Notes under the pieces: generated by a model | What the model was told of the DNA's origin: nothing | The model's input: the letters and a program-made list of their open reading frames with translations, nothing else | The model's database searches: none | Part shown: positions 30,601 through 45,728 of the stretch, piece by piece | Position numbering within the stretch: position 1 is the stretch's first letter | Layout of the letters: each line of letters starts with the position of its first letter | Position numbers and translations under genes: made by a program | NCBI RefSeq assembly: GCF_036373705.1 | Contig: NC_089852.1 | Span: forward strand, 30,858,707 to 30,922,706 | Source of the DNA: Amia ocellicauda | Taxonomy: Eukaryota > Chordata > Actinopteri > Amiiformes > Amiidae | Reading direction: 5' to 3' | Length of the DNA stretch: 64,000 nt

Positions 30601-33600
30601 TCGTGTCTTTTTTCCCTCTCTCCCTTGTGGTTGTTGTCAGCGTTTTTTAAATAATTGAACGATACGTTGGCAATCAAGGACTTTGCTCCAGTGCACGGAG
30701 ATCCGCCTGAAAGAGGAAATTAAGTGTTTATTTAGCAGCATGGCGAGAACAGGGGTGGTGGCAGTGGCAGTAAACCCAAGACAAAAAGGAAGCTGTGATG
30801 CATCTACCTCCTCAGCATATTAACGGGAAAATGATTATCACTTGCACAGTGAAGCTCAAAAGAAATCAAGTAAAATAAAGATTCGATCTAGAAGTGCCCT
30901 GCAGAGTTGCACGTTGCACAGGCTGTCCGGACCTGGTGCGTCATGCTCTCCTCCGCAGAGCGCCCACTGGGTCCGCTGCCGCTGCCACCGCCTGTGGGAT
31001 GCAGGGCGAGCGGTAAGGAGGCTCTTCCCAGATCTGGCTCCCACACAGGTCACTGTTCCCGGGGAGCGCTTGTCCCATATGTGGTTTCGGTGACCTGGGT
31101 CTGTGTTTGCTCTGGCTTTATCACGGTGCTCTCCGCCGGCCCATTAAACCCCATTCGGAGGATAGACTTTACGTGCTTGAGCTGCGTTCACTCCCTGCTT
31201 AGGAATGCCTCAGGCCTCCGAGTCATGGTGCCAAGAATTTCACCAGACTCACGCAGTGATAAAGCAAACTTATGAATTCGTTCTGTGGCACTTTTTTGTT
31301 TTGTGTGTTTTGTTTTTTAGCTTCTGTGCTGGGAATTACATTTTGTACTGGACAATCGATAAGAACAATGAATCACAGGTAATGGATAAGCTGGAGTTAG
31401 GGAGTAGAGGGGACAAGAGGGAGAGCTCCTACAACTGTGCAAAGTAACCCTAAATATAATTACAATAATCCATCTTAATCCTTCTCCTAATTAATAAGTG
31501 ATACCTGTTGATGGAAGCAAAAAAAAAAAAAAGTCTGACCTGAGACCACTCTAAGCGCAAATACATACATACATATATACATACAATAAATAGAGTGTGC
31601 CAGCTTGTGATCACTGTGTCCTTCCCCCAGGGAGGTGACATCTTGGTTCCTGTTAAACCTGTAGACATAATTCAAACATTTGAGAATGAGTCACCGGTTG
31701 ACTCATACCTTATTGGAATTCATTCTTTTATTGATTTATTTACGAGATGAAGGTGTTATCTCTGTGTTTTAGTTAGCCGTGTCGGTCGGATTGATGTGGA
31801 AATGGCTCGCAAGTCTATTCAAAAGTATTTTTGTGGATATTTATATACAGCATCTCCAAAACGTTTTTATTGTTGTTGTTGTTGTAAATTGTTAATGATA
31901 TCTGTGAGTTAGATGTGGCCCTATATTTTTCTCATTGAGTTATTAAATTGCTTTACTGGGGCAGAAACCCATTGAGAATAAAAACAAAAAACATATCTAA
32001 TTGCAAAAGCATGTCTGGGGATGACTGGTTAAGGGTACAGTCAGTTTACCGCTGTCAGTTGCAGACCCTGTCCTCTAGACCCCCGCCCCCCCGAGTCCCA
32101 TAGGTTTGTGAGGTTCCGTCTTCAAACAGAATTAGACTGGGATCGAATGAGATGTGCGTTTTGCCATTGAAAAAATAATATCAAAATCAAACGGAAGCTG
32201 GTCTCCTGGGCCTTCTCTCTCTCTCTTTCAGTTGATTAAAAAGTAACTGCGCTGGAGCCTGTACCTGCATTGCTCTTAATTAACCACCGCTCGATTGTGA
32301 AGCAACGCCTAATGACGGAAAACCTCTCTGTGACCTGTGAGCAGCGATTTTCCTATGACGACTTCCACACCTGTGCCCTCTGGTCTCTGGTTGTTTACCA
32401 AATGTTCACTGTCTTGCCAGGACAGGCTTTTAAAGACCCAAATCGGGGGTTCAGTTGTTGAGAGCTATGTCTGCATTTTAGCTTGCCGCAGTTCTGTTAT
32501 CACATTGAGTCAGTTGGGTTGTTGTTGTTTGGTCTGGTTTCTCTACTTCCTCACATTCACAGACAGAGAGGAATTCAGACACCAGCCAGGTCTCAGAGTC
32601 ACAAGGAAAATCTCTTAATTGAGAGTGGAGGTCTTAATCACATCCTCAGACAAGGACTGGGTTTAGAGACAGAGCAGCCTTCTCAGTGCTGGGTGTTTGA
32701 CTGTTTTTCCACTATAATTTGTATGTGTTGGTGTGTGTTTGTGTTTCTGTGCAATAATACTAATTATAATAATAATAGTAGTTTTACTTTGCAGGCAGAC
32801 TGACTGGAAGGGGCTGTGTAATGCAGGGAGATTAAGAGGAAAGTTTAACCTTCATGAAATCCTCTTCTTTGCAGCAGCTGAGTCTTTAAAATTCCCTTCC
32901 CAATTTCACTTGTAATTCAAGGCTAATTTTGGATTATCTACTGCTGCTGCTTCTCTCCATTTCTGTTACCCATTCAAAAAGAGAACAGGAGTGATAACAG
33001 TCTGGTCAAAGTACCAGTGACACGGCAAGAGCTAGCGTTGGGTGTGTGAGCTGCCCTGCTCTGTGCCAACTATACTGGGTTAAAATGACTGCAGTTGAAA
33101 GTCTTGTGTGCTTTGTTTCACAGTCCCTTCGAGTACGCAGTTCAGCAATCTGTAGGTGCCATGAGCAACAGCCACAGCATTAGTTTAATTAATTTCAGTA
33201 TGGTTTTAGATATGTTTCCTGCTGTGGTTTTAACTTTAATTACTACGAACCAGGCTGTCTTCTGCTGTACACAATCAGAGTGCTTGTTAATTCAGCTTTG
33301 GTCAATAAGTACAAAAATAAAAGTTAGTTTTTGTAGTTTAGCGTAGAGAGTGGCGTGTTGCTGTTGCACAAATCTCTGAGAAAGGCGACGATGAAAATAA
33401 ACGGCCAATCGAAAGGGGGTCCATCAGAAGCCATGGTGGTGTGTTTACCCCGCCCCAGAGGGCACTTCCTAAAGGCCCTGGCCCAACCCTGGTAGAAGTG
33501 GGGCCAGTGATTTGAAGAGAGGCCATGATAAGAAGCTCAAAGATAGTCCTGCAGCTGCCTCTGTTAATGGGATTAACGAATTGCCACCACCACCCCCCCA

Positions 33601-36600
33601 CCCCCCGCCTCTGGCCAGCTCATTATTTTCTCTGCTTCGACATCAGTTCATTGATTCAGCCCTTGAGGAGCAGACCTGGCTGCCTCCTGGCTGTACTGGA
33701 CGGCGGTGTGAGAACGCCGTGTGCCCAAGCAAACGCAAATTACTGCACTGCATCGATTTAGTGTTCACTGTGACAAGGAGGTTGTTAGCACCGACCGGTT
33801 GGCTTCAGCAGAGACGCGCACTGAGCAGACAGCTGGCAGGGTTCAGGGAGGCCTCGCTCTGTGTGTGGGTGTTTCTGTTTGTGTGTTACATGAGCATGAA
33901 GTTGTGAAGCATTAAGAAACTCGGTGTGCGTCTCTCGGTGTGTCTCTGTGTGTTGGGTGGAAAGAGACTCGGGGCAGTAGCAGTAGCAGTAGCAGCATTT
34001 AGAGAATTAGACATAGAGGAGCTTGGGCCAGGCCCCTCTTCTCTGATGCCGACCCAGCCAAGTTTCTAGCACATTCCCAAGGGGGCTTTGTGTTTTTACG
34101 ATCAAGCACTGCTCATTTTTTCAGTGCACTGCCCTGCCGCTCACGCGTCTTTTGCTGGTTTATGGCGTACAAGATCGCAGTCAACGAGATCCTCCCTGGC
34201 ACAGAACAGAAAAGAAGAATAAAACCAAGAGTTAGAGCTTCCTTCTCTCACTGTGTCTGGAAAAAATGAAGTGTTGCTCAAAGAAGGTTACCAAGTGTCA
34301 ATAAAAACAGAAAGCTGTCAGTGTGTCTGTGTGACTGTGTGTCTGCGTGTGACAGTGTGAGTGTGTCAGCAGTACAGTTTGCTCAGTGGGAACAGCGCTG
34401 CAGTTAGTGTGCTGGCGTGCGATGGATTAGGTGGGATTAGTTGGCACTTTGCACTGATCTGTTGTGCAGCTGAGGCTGTGTCTGGGGAAAGAGAGGGGTG
34501 GCTGTGCCTTCCCTCACACTGACCTGTGATTTTCAAAGAGGTGCGCAGGCCCAGGCTTCGCCACATTACAGCAGGATGCCTCTGTGTTTTGGCTGGTCAG
34601 TTTCAGGGGGTTGGGGGATGGGACATTTCCCATTTAAGTGTCAATCAATGGGGCCTGTCAGCCAGAACCAGAGAGGGATCATGATTACAGATTGAACCTT
34701 CCTGTTGTAATGTCCCCCAGTGGGTTTTACTGTCCTCTTTATGTGTTCATTTGATCCACTTCCTACTCCAGCGTGCGGCTCTGGGGCTCTTGCACAGGAA
34801 GCTTTATGTTCAGTGGAGCACTGATACACCAGTTAGTTTAAATGAATTAAGCAAATGATTGATCCACTTAAACCACTCGGGGCTGAGCTGCAGTAAGACC
34901 CTGTATTGCTCTCCACTGCTGCAGCTGGTTTATTAGGTGTTTTTTGTTGATCTTGGATGCAAAAAAGCTGAGCTCTGCAGAATATCAAAATCATTAGGGT
35001 TGGATTCGAACCCGGGACTCATTTTGCTGGGGACCAACAGCACACAGTAATTGCAGCTTTTAGCTGCCCCTGTGCCCACATTGCCCATGCCAGTCCTGTC
35101 CTGTCCTGTCCTGTCCTGTGCTGGGTTTACCAGTCTCATCAGCAGTTTCCTTTCAGCTCCTCTCGTTGTGTTGCACAGAATGGGGCAGCAGCACAATGTG
35201 CACAGGTACTGCAGTAAGGGCAGCGAGAGGGGGACGCCTGGCGCAACATGAACAGTCACAGCAGCAGTAGGCACCAGCAGTGTGCTCCTGGTTTCACTGT
35301 GGAGACCCTGTTGTGTGTGTGCTCCTCAGTCTGCAATGGACAACTGCCAGGGCCAAGTCAGGAAAGCACGAATATATATATGTAAAAGTTCTATTTAAAG
35401 TGATAGATAGAGAGAGAAAGCAAGACAGAGGGATGATTGAGAGAGAGAGAAATGAAGAGGCCAGACAGAAGGAGGGAGGGAGAGGGAGCATCTTAACACT
35501 GATTTCATATTGCGTTTACATAAGGCAGAGAAATCTCATTACCACGCAGCTCACTCTGAGCAAAGAATGTTGCTCTTGTTTTTTTGTTGTTTTTGTGTCC
35601 TCCTGGAGCTGCTGAGTGACTACAAGTCGATCAGTTGTAACAGGCAGCTTGTTTTGGGAGCTGTGGACATTAGCGCAGGGATGGATCAGTGCTGAACTCC
35701 TGACAGCCTCTCTGGGGCGACGTCTTTCAAGGGCTGCAGGAGTAAATTGCAGACGGCTGCTGCAGGGTATGGGCTGGTCTGGGGCTGACCTGTCATCAGG
35801 CTGTTTTGGGGGAACCTCTAAGCCTTACTCTAAGGACCGTTAGGGACTCCCTTATCCCTGTTTGGGGAACACCCCCAGAGACCACTTGGTATCTGCTCCC
35901 CACTCGTGAGATGCCCAGAGGAGCAGGAGGAAGGGGTGTGTGACCCTGTTGTTGCACCAGCTCCATAGGAAGTGTCTGTGTCGGCTCCCTCCCCTCCCGT
36001 CCCCTCGCTGGCCTTATTAGTATAGCCATCCCTGCTCTCTGGTCCAGCAGCTATTGATCCCACTGCTGGGGAGTTTCCCTGTCTATTGATAGTATTGGCA
36101 GATGGGGGGAGGGGCTCTGTTCACATCATTAATCACCTGACTGTGATTCTTCCCCCTCAAACAAACAGACACTTTCATTTATTCCTCTACTCCCTCTCCT
36201 ACTCCACCATTCTCTTCTCCTTCTTCTTACCCTAACAAAAGAAGTACAGCGCACCACAGACAGTCTCGGGGCTGATTTATTGATCTCAGATGTGCGTTTT
36301 AAATAAACCAGACCGCAGTTGTCTCTGGTTCTGCTTACAAGGAACGTTTCTGTGGGATGTGAAGTCCTGTGGCCGGGCCATGGCTGCTTTCCAGCCAGAT
36401 CTTTACAATACTTTCACTCGTGTCAGAACTTCATGTCAGCATTTTTTTTGTTTTTTGGAAAGGCAGTTAAGCTTCTTTCAGGACTATGTTATAATATCAG
36501 CATGCTGTAATGATCAGGACAAAACGCTTTATTATTTTTTATTTTGGTGCATTTGTTCCTGGCAGTTTTAATGGACATTTGTTTTTGTGCAGGTCTATTA

Positions 36601-36841
36601 ATACAGCCGATTAGGCATGGGTGCTGTGATATGTGTTTTTACAGTATATTTATATGTGCTGTACATTAATTTGCATACATCCTGCTTGCGTCATTACTGT
36701 ATATCATTTAGTGCAAAGGGCAGTAAGGGTAACGGAAACAAATGTGACTTTTGTACATCTTTAAACTGCTATGATTGTGCTCATTGTCTTAATCTGCATA
36801 GTTATTTATTATGTGGCACAGGTTAAAAACAAATATACATT

Positions 36842-36897
<56 letters not shown>

Positions 36898-39800
36898 CAT
36901 CATCATCATTGTAGAAACTCTGTAATCCAGCTCCAAGCTGCAGTGGGTGTTTAGTGGGTAAGGGGGGAGATGTTTTGTTGTTCTTGGCTTCGGTTTTTAA
37001 ATCCCTGATATTATCGAGAGTTTTTGATGCAGACTTCCCCATCAGGACTCCAGTATCTGTTCCTCTCTTGTACCCAAAGCCCCTGAATGCTGTCGTGGGA
37101 CACTGAAGACTAGTAGGCTCACACTGTGGCCTTGCAAAGGCCAATAAGGGCCCAACTTCTCCTTGTTACCACATGCTTTCACTTGACCGCCAGATTCTTT
37201 AAGTATGTTTTATTGGCCTACAGTGTGGTGGGCTGTGGCACAAATCCAATCCCCGAATTTAGATCTATTTTCATCAGACTATGACAATGTACAAAATAAT
37301 TATAATTTAAAATAGGCTTTAATTTAGTTTTTTTGTTGGTTGGTCTTCGTTCTTGAGTTGTAGGAGTTTTGTAAAAAGAAACAGCAGAGTAATCCCGATT
37401 AATCTGCTTCCCTGGCCTCCTGGTTGTCGGTATCTTATTGACAGTAAACAAACGGAAAAAAGCAGTTGATGCAAAAGGGAGCAAGAGTCTGTTTAAAGCA
37501 GAGAGAGGCAATGTGAGCAAGAGCCTGCCTGGGCATTCTATTTCTTTCTTTCTCTCTACTACCCCCCTCCCCTCTCTCTCTCTCGCTCTCCTGTCTTCCC
37601 ATCCTGTTGTTGTTGTTGTTGTTGTTGTGTGCCACTGACCTCAGTCTGCTGCCATGGCAAGAGTGTCCCAGCAATGCAATAGCGGGCTAGTGTTCACACT
37701 CCCACTCAGTTATTGCTCTCTCTCTCTCTCTGATACTTTCTCTAATACTACACATGTACTGGGCTGCCAGGGCTGCCAGCTCTGCCATCACAGCCTCCTC
37801 TCCTAAAAGGATCATCAGTATCTTACAATTTGGCTGGTGTGGGAACTGGGACTCCAGGATTGAGAACAGAGGGAAATACTTGTCCATTTTGATAACGTAT
37901 TCTGAGCATGACTTCCTCTCACTCTCTCATCCCTCATCAGTGAAGAGATTACATGGTAACAGGTAGTTTATCTCTAGTAAATGAGTAATAACAGGCATTA
38001 AATAAACTCCATTACCCATGAGGCACAGGAGAGTGTTTTGTTACCAAGACCTGTACACAGCTGGCCTTAAGTCATGGATTTCTACTACATACCTAATGCA
38101 AAAAAAGCGATCTCTGAAAGGGAAGTATTGTCAGAAACTGTCAGGTGAGCCAATCATTCTGAAAAGTGATTCGCAAAACAAGAAAACTAACTGATGAAAG
38201 ATAAACCCTCACCTCTTGTTATACTTCTGCTTTTCTGCTTTCTGTATTTTTGATTTCTCTGCTTTCCCTCCCCCTGCAGTGGAAGCCATAGTGGAGTTTG
38301 ACTACCGGGCCCAGCACGATGACGAGCTGACGATCACAGTTGGCAGCGTCATCACCAACATCAGGAAGGATGATGGCGGCTGGTGGGAGGGCGAGGTGAA
38401 CGGCAGGAGGGGCTTCTTCCCGGACAACTTCGTCAGGGTGAGTGAGGGGTTGGAGGGGGTACCTTGAAAATACTGAACTGGACCAGCCTGCTATGGGGTG
38501 TGAGCATGTCTCTGTGTCCTGCATGTCCCCTGTGTGCCAGTCAGCAAGGACACCATTGGCTCCTTTGTTTCAGTCAGTCAGGTGCTTCAGGTACCAAGGT
38601 CAGACTGTGCCTTAAATTGTGTCTGCAGAATCAGGTTAACAAATATAACCAGGGCACCGGGCACTGCGGGGATGCCAGTGCTTCAGCACACGGATTTGTA
38701 CTACATACCTAATGCAAGTATGTGTCTTCCTGGTGCCAGGCAGAGGCACAGTTCCCTCTGTGTTGTAGTGCATGGCTGTTTCCCCTGCAGCTTTTGGTTT
38801 GTGACGTTTGTTGTTGTTGAGAGAGGGCCGGGGGGGCAGATTACCAGTGCAAGTGTTCTCATGCAGGAAGCTGTGGTGAGCATGGCTGCTCTGGGCTCGG
38901 CAGCGTCAGTGGTGTCAATCGTACCGAGCAGAAGGTGGGAGCCGCGGCAGGGTGTCCGTCTGCGTGCCTTGCGGTCTCTGTGAGCGCAGAGGTGCAGGCA
39001 AGTCAGCGGCTGCAGCACCTTCAAGAGAGCTTGCAGGTTGTTCTCACTCACCCGCTCCGTTGGGCCAGGATTGCAAGTTAAACAAATAAATTAAATGAAA
39101 CACCATTTTGGCTATTTATGGACTGATGTAGAGATGTATTTATATTTTTTGCGTGCCTGTGTTTCCTACTTTGCTAAAATAATACCAAATACTTGACTGA
39201 GATCGTGGCTAGATTACTGGCAGGCTCAGCCCCCCTGTGTAAATCCCCTGTCTGACCTCAGCAGTGGAATCTGCAGCCTGTGGCACTGCAGGGGCCCCAC
39301 GCGCTAACCCAGGCCCATGCAGTCCCTGCTCAAGAAAGCGAAACTTTACTCTTAGGGGCCATCATACTATACAGTTGGGATTGTGGTGAAGTGTGTGAAA
39401 TAAGAACCACAGAGAGATTAATTACACAACCCTGACTGCCGTGGGGGTAATACCTGTGTGACAGAAGTGCCAGAAGCTGTATACTCATGCTCACCTCACA
39501 CTGCTGTAGAAGGCTCACACGTGCTGTTCCAACACAGGAGCCGACAGGCCGCAATTCCTCCGCTTGAGGAGCGTCGTAGCTGTGTAGCTGCAGACCGAGG
39601 ATAGCAAGGAGGCCAGTAGGTCTGTAGGCCGACACTCAATGGAGGCAGAGACGGATATTGTGAGTGAGTGGTGCTGCCGAGTATCCCCGTGTGTTGGCAA
39701 TCAGGGGTGGCACGAGCCTCTTGTTAATCAAATATTATGAATTATTAATCAGTCCTGTGGGGGCTCAGAGTCTCTCCCTCTCTGTCAGTGTGGAACGGAG

Positions 39801-42800
39801 GATTTTCTGAATGCATCGATTCTCCAGAAGGGATTAGATTAGTGTTGGTGCCCCTCTGTGCTGGGCGCTGTGGTTGGCATTTTGGAAGGATCTTGTGTCT
39901 GAAGTGTTGTGTCCTGTATCGGATCTGTGTTTTTTTGGGGCGATTTTCACTCCCACATATTGAGATTTGTGCTTTTATGTTATTATTGTCACCGTAATTT
40001 ATTCCTTCACCAGACGCCCATCTCTTTAGGGGCGGAAAAGATCCGGAGCAGATGTTCCCAGATTCTGTCCTGTGATTGGAGGCCGCAGTAAGATCGGATG
40101 CGTTTTATTTTTAACACAGCTAAAGGAAAAAACTAAACAAATCCTGGCATAATATTGCTTCTTCCCGCTGCGAGATTGTTCTTTAAGTGTTCCATGGTCA
40201 AGAGTGTGTGAATGAGCGACCTACTGTTTTATATAATAGTTTTTCAAACTGCCTCCTGTATTTGAATGTATGTATGTATGTATTTATTTACACAAGTATG
40301 TGTGTATTTATTTATTTATTTACAGGGAGATTATTCACTTTCCTGTAGACCTTTTGGTTAATTTTGTGCCCATGCAGAAGATGGTGTATAAATGGATCTG
40401 TGTTTCTCCAATAGGGTGTCTTGCCATAACTGTTCAGTCAGGCTGGTCGTTCATTAATTTGCAGAACCACTGCTGAAAACATCTTTTATTCCCATCTGTC
40501 TACTGTTGGTCTAAGAACTGATTAGAGTTTACAGCTGGACAGGCTGTACTCCTCACTCTACCCTGCCTTTCTCTCCTCTCCTCAAGTTCTTGATTTCTCC
40601 TCTCTCTCCCCTCCTCTCTCACTGCACTGTTGAAAATGGCGCAGGAGCTCCTCTGCAGGAGTGTTGGAAGCAGATGTCTCTCCCAAGGCGGCGCACATTT
40701 AACAGCCTTGTGCAGGAAGCTGGCTGCTGCGCCTCCCTGCTGGGGCAGACCGTCTTGTTTCCCAATACTCCTGGATTACTGCAGATAAAGGGATTTGGGA
40801 GGCCAGTGTTGTTTGGGGCGTTGGTGCCATTGAGCATATGGGCACAGAGAGGGGTCGTGGGGGGGGCAGGCAGGGCGGCAGGGGTTGTGGGGGACGAGAG
40901 GGACGTTGTGTCTCGGTATTCAGTACTCAGAAGGGAAGTCATTCATTGGTCAGTTCGTTAACACCCTGCGTCCGTCAGCCGCAGACTCCAGTGGTGCCTA
41001 ATTTGTTGTTTTCACCCACCCACCAGTGGGCATGTTTATTTCCTGCTGGCGCCGTGGGATTGACCGCTTCACAAGCCTCATCTGAGCTGGCGTCAGCGGT
41101 GTGCAAGTGAAGAAATTGCGGACAGCCCAACCCTTGAGTGGATTGGTAGTTTTATTTTATTTATTTTATTTTTGGTGGCCAGAAAGTTTGAGAACTTAGT
41201 CTTGCAAAACTGCAATGCCCGGTCAACTGAGCAGGGAGGGTCTCTCTTCCCTGTCTCTGCTCGCCCATGTGTCCTTTCTCGTCTGGACAGCAGTAGTGGC
41301 AGCTCTGTGTCTCACTGCCTGCTTCAACTGCTGCTTCTGAAGATCGCTTTGACAGCTGAGGATTAGCTGGGGACATAAGAATTTCGATACAGTGGGATGG
41401 AAGAGGATAAAAATCCCACAGGATTGCCTTTGTACAAGGCTGCTTTCTTGGTTATAAAGGACTTCCTCCCCAGAGTCCCCCAGAATGGTGAAACCTCCTT
41501 AACCCATTTTAAGTGACTTAACAGAAAACAAAAAATAATTTGTGTTTCAAAGGCCTTTGATTTAGGCTGCTAGTTAAAATAGACAATCCCTGTATCTTTT
41601 TAGTGGTGTTGATTTTGAACAAGGCTTTGAAGCAGAACTTGAGAAATCTGTACTGTATTGCATAGCGCTGTATTGTACTGTGCTGTGAGTGAACTGCAGT
41701 ACAGAAGCAGTCTTTGTGTCCTGCTTTTGGCTGGTCCTTGGCCTAGCCTTCATATGTAGGCCCCAGGTTTCACCCTTCATGGTATTTGTCCTCTGCTTCT
41801 GCCTTGGACTCTCGCACACACATTTATCCCCCGACGAATTCCTGCAGTGCCTCGACGGCTTCTGTAAAGACACCTTTCTTCTCCGATGTCAGGAATTCTT
41901 CCTGTCTAAAGAAGGGATTTGTTTTCTAGTTTTGCTTCGGCTCCGTGCTCGCCAGCTTCTCCTTGGGAATTCTGCGGAGACTGGGTTAATAATCTTGCTG
42001 TGTGTGCTGGGTGGCAGACGCTCTGGTAATCACTGTGTTTACAGCAGCCTAGAGCTTCCCTGCCTGCCTGTCACTCAGCCTGGCTCCCAGCACAGCGCTG
42101 TGTCTGCCTGGCTCCCTCTCTCCCTCTCTGTCTCTCGCTCTACCCATCTCCCCCTCCCTCCTTCTTGCTCTCTCTTTTGAGCTTTCCCTTCCTCTCTCCC
42201 TCCCTCTCTTTCTACCTGTCTCTCCCTTCCTTTCTTTTCCACGCTGTTTCAAATTCCCCTCTGCCTGCTGCCTCTGCCTGCTGCCAATTCAGAAAAACAA
42301 GAAAAGAACAATAAAAATAACAACTCGCTCTGGGGAATCATACTGCATGCCCTGGGCCTGCTGCCGGCCTTTCTACTGCTTGTGTTTCCACCTCTCTCTC
42401 TTTCTCTTCAACTCTTCTCGGGATTTTGGAAGAAAAAGGACACACACTCCCGCACATGCCACCGTTTTGTTTCACAGAGCAGAGCGCGTGGCTGTGTGCT
42501 GACTCTCTCCTCTGTGTGGAGCAGGCTGGCACATCGTGAAAACATCTCCAGCTGTGAGCTCACTGGGCACCACTCCTTGGCCAGTCCCCTTGGCAGCGTT
42601 CATGTTGAAATTGGGCAGAGAGAGACAGAGAGGGGGGAAACCTTGACCAAGAGTAGCACAGAGTAGCGCTTTATCTGTTGCTGAGAGGCTGTTCACTGCC
42701 AGCAGGTTGACTCGGGCTGAATGACTGTTGTCATAACAGTGTTCTGTGCCGGCCCTTGAAGAAGAGATGTCTGCGGCAGTGCGTTAATCTTTAATCACCT

Positions 42801-45690
42801 TTCGTGTCATCATTCAGCTGCTTAGAAGCATCACCTGCTTCAGCACAGCTTGGGCCTGTTGGGTAAACCTTGGCCAGGGTGATGTTGTCAGGACATTGGC
42901 ACAACCCCCCACCCCAGCCTCAGCCCTCAGACCCAGCCGTGTGCCCAGACACAGACAGAGACGTTGCCACAGCAGGGACACAGCAGGAGGGAATATGCCC
43001 CTAACATGAGCACCACAGCCTTGTGTGTGTGTTTGTTTGTTTGTTTGGCTGTTTGTTTGTTTGACTGCTTTATCTCGGGCAGCACACATTTAAAAACCCA
43101 ATAACTTTATATACCGGCAAGGAACTGCAAAAGAGCAGAAGTTGCGCCGTGTCTGTGCAGCGGTTTCACAGATACAAGGCTGTTAACACTGCAAGATGAT
43201 GTGGCTGTAACTGCCACTAATGAGATCCCACACATCTCAATTTCCAGGGTTTGGATTCCTGCCTTTCATCAATGCCAATCAGAAACCTGGTGGCTGTCAC
43301 GTTATTTAATTCTCACTGTTGCTATTGTTTTTCTTCTCTGTGTGATGTCCTCTTCATGGTAAGCCAAGATAAAAACTCTCTCACGCGTTAATCTCTTTTT
43401 GCTTAGCTTTCTCACAGTCGCTTACCAAAGTCAGTCAAAAGTCAAAGTCACATTCTCTCTTGTATTGTGTGTTTATTGCTAGCCTGTAGCCCGTATTAAA
43501 GTGGCCACAGAGACCCACAAATGTCAGTGCTGTGGTAGGAGCCCTGTGTGTGAAGGGAGATTATGATCAACTGCCCAGCAAGTCACAAACCACTGAGCAC
43601 ATCAGTGGAGTGGCAGCCAGAGCGCAGAGACACCGGTATCACACTGACTTTCTAATGACCTCTGACCCGGAGGCCTGTGCTGCAGCACTGTGATGACAGG
43701 ATCCCCATCCTTGAGCAAGCAACTCACAAACCACTTCAGGCATAGGGATCTGGGGCTTATGGTTATTTTTATTTAATTCTTTCTAACTTTTTAGGTTTTT
43801 GAGGTGGGCATGTTTTCATTGTTTATAAATTGTCTCGTAGTGATGAAGGTTAAGTAGTTGTGTTGTTGTTATGTGTATGTTTTTCATTTTTCCAAAAGTC
43901 AAGTTAGCATCAACATTCCTCTCTTGTTAGCTGTGAAATAAGCGCCTTGTTGTCCTATTATTTATCACAAGAGCTCCTGGCTTCTGCTCAGCCAGCTGAC
44001 AGGGAGACAGTAAGTCAGTGAATAAGTACTTAAATAACATAATTGAATGAACAAAACAAGGAACAGAAATGACTCGTAGGCGGAGCTACCCTGTGCTGTG
44101 TTTAGGGATGCAGGACAGTTAACGGGACCATAATGCATCTCTGCCCTGTTAGGGTTGGAAGGGTCTGGCTCCTCCCTGTGTCTGTCTCTGTCTTCAGGGT
44201 CTTTGTCTCTCTCTGCGTGTCCAAACAAAAACGGTACCAACTTCTTTGGTCAGGTGCTGGTCCTCCCCAGCCTGCCCTGTTCCTCCTCAGCGGCCGGCCT
44301 GTCTGTCACAGCGCTGCTGCAGCCCACACCGCACACTGGAGACCTTCCAGTTCCACAGACCTGTTCCCCAAACGTCAGGGCCAATTTGCATAAGACATAG
44401 GAGGGTGAAAACACACGCGCTGCCTTTCCACCTCAGTACTGCAGGTCGCACAGGAGACAGCAACTGCTTACCTCTGACAACCAACTTCTTAGTCACGCAA
44501 TGGTGAGTTTCCATCCCTGAATGCACTTTGTGTTTTTGCAAGGAGGAAGAATGGTTTCATATGCGCTCCGTTTCCCCCGCTGGCTTTTTACGGCAGATTT
44601 AACACGTCTTGGTAGGACTGCATCCCCGAGCCTAGCCTCCCGTATTGAGCACCGTGGCTGTGTGTCTGTTGTTGCTTTTTAAAATCTCCACCACTGGCTC
44701 CTCTAAGGTGCCGTTGGAGGGAGGTGGTGTCAGGGAGATGCGCGCTAGGAGAGGTAGAGGCTGTACCCGTGGGAGCTGCCCCTTGGAGAGCATCCGCTGT
44801 GCAGCCTCAGGCAACGCTATGGGTGTTATCTGGAGGTATTGCCGTGTAATTCTACAGCTGTGACTCTTGGCTTAATTGCCATCTGATGGACACCGTGACA
44901 GACCTGGCTGTACTGTCTCACAGGGCATTCGGACGGGAGGGGGTTGGCCGCAGCGTTGCGCAGATTGAGTTGTTTACCAAGATGTTGTTTATGTAATGAC
45001 AGCCTCGTTTGTTTTTGAGACAAATAAGCAGGAGATCATCCGGTGTGGGGGAGCAAGTCACAGGCCATGACAGCATGTTTAAGTTATGATTAATATTAAT
45101 ACTATTATATTGTTGTGATGTTTTCCTAGCCGAGTCGCAGTGGTGAGTGGTTAGCATTCAGCTCTGCCACTCTTTTCCACCGATGCAGTTGCTAGGCATG
45201 TGACTGAACCGGTTGAACTCCTGGTTCTGGATGTGAGTGAGCATTCAAAGCACCATCCCAGGTCAGGAAATGGATAGACACAGTCTTGAAGGAACTTTCT
45301 GAGATGTAATTTCAAGACTTCCCAGCTCGGATGCAGCACTTGACTTAATAAATAAATGATACTGTGCACTTTGAAGTGGAGTTGCTCCCTCCAGATGCTC
45401 TGTGTTTAAATTTAAATTTAGACGCCGCTTCCCAGTGTGTGGCACAGGGGCGAGCCCAGAAGCGATGGCTGTCCGTCTCTCTGTCTGTGCTGGCTGTCGT
45501 TCCATTTCCTTGGCAACCACAAAGTCGCCTGGATTAGTATCCCCATGGTAACCTAGTGGGCCGACGTGTTCCGTGTCCGTGTGCTCCTGCTGCACACGCT
45601 CAGACGTGCCGGCTTCGCTCACTGACAATGGGTAAAATGGATAACAAATCTGTGTTGCAGATCGATGGAGATGAATGGTGTTTTTCAGGC

Positions 45691-45728
<38 letters not shown>

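Noticed and set aside
35000..35020. GGATTCGAACCCGGGA, like a reversed tRNA B box
   Set aside because: No A box or cloverleaf around it; at most an old SINE relic.
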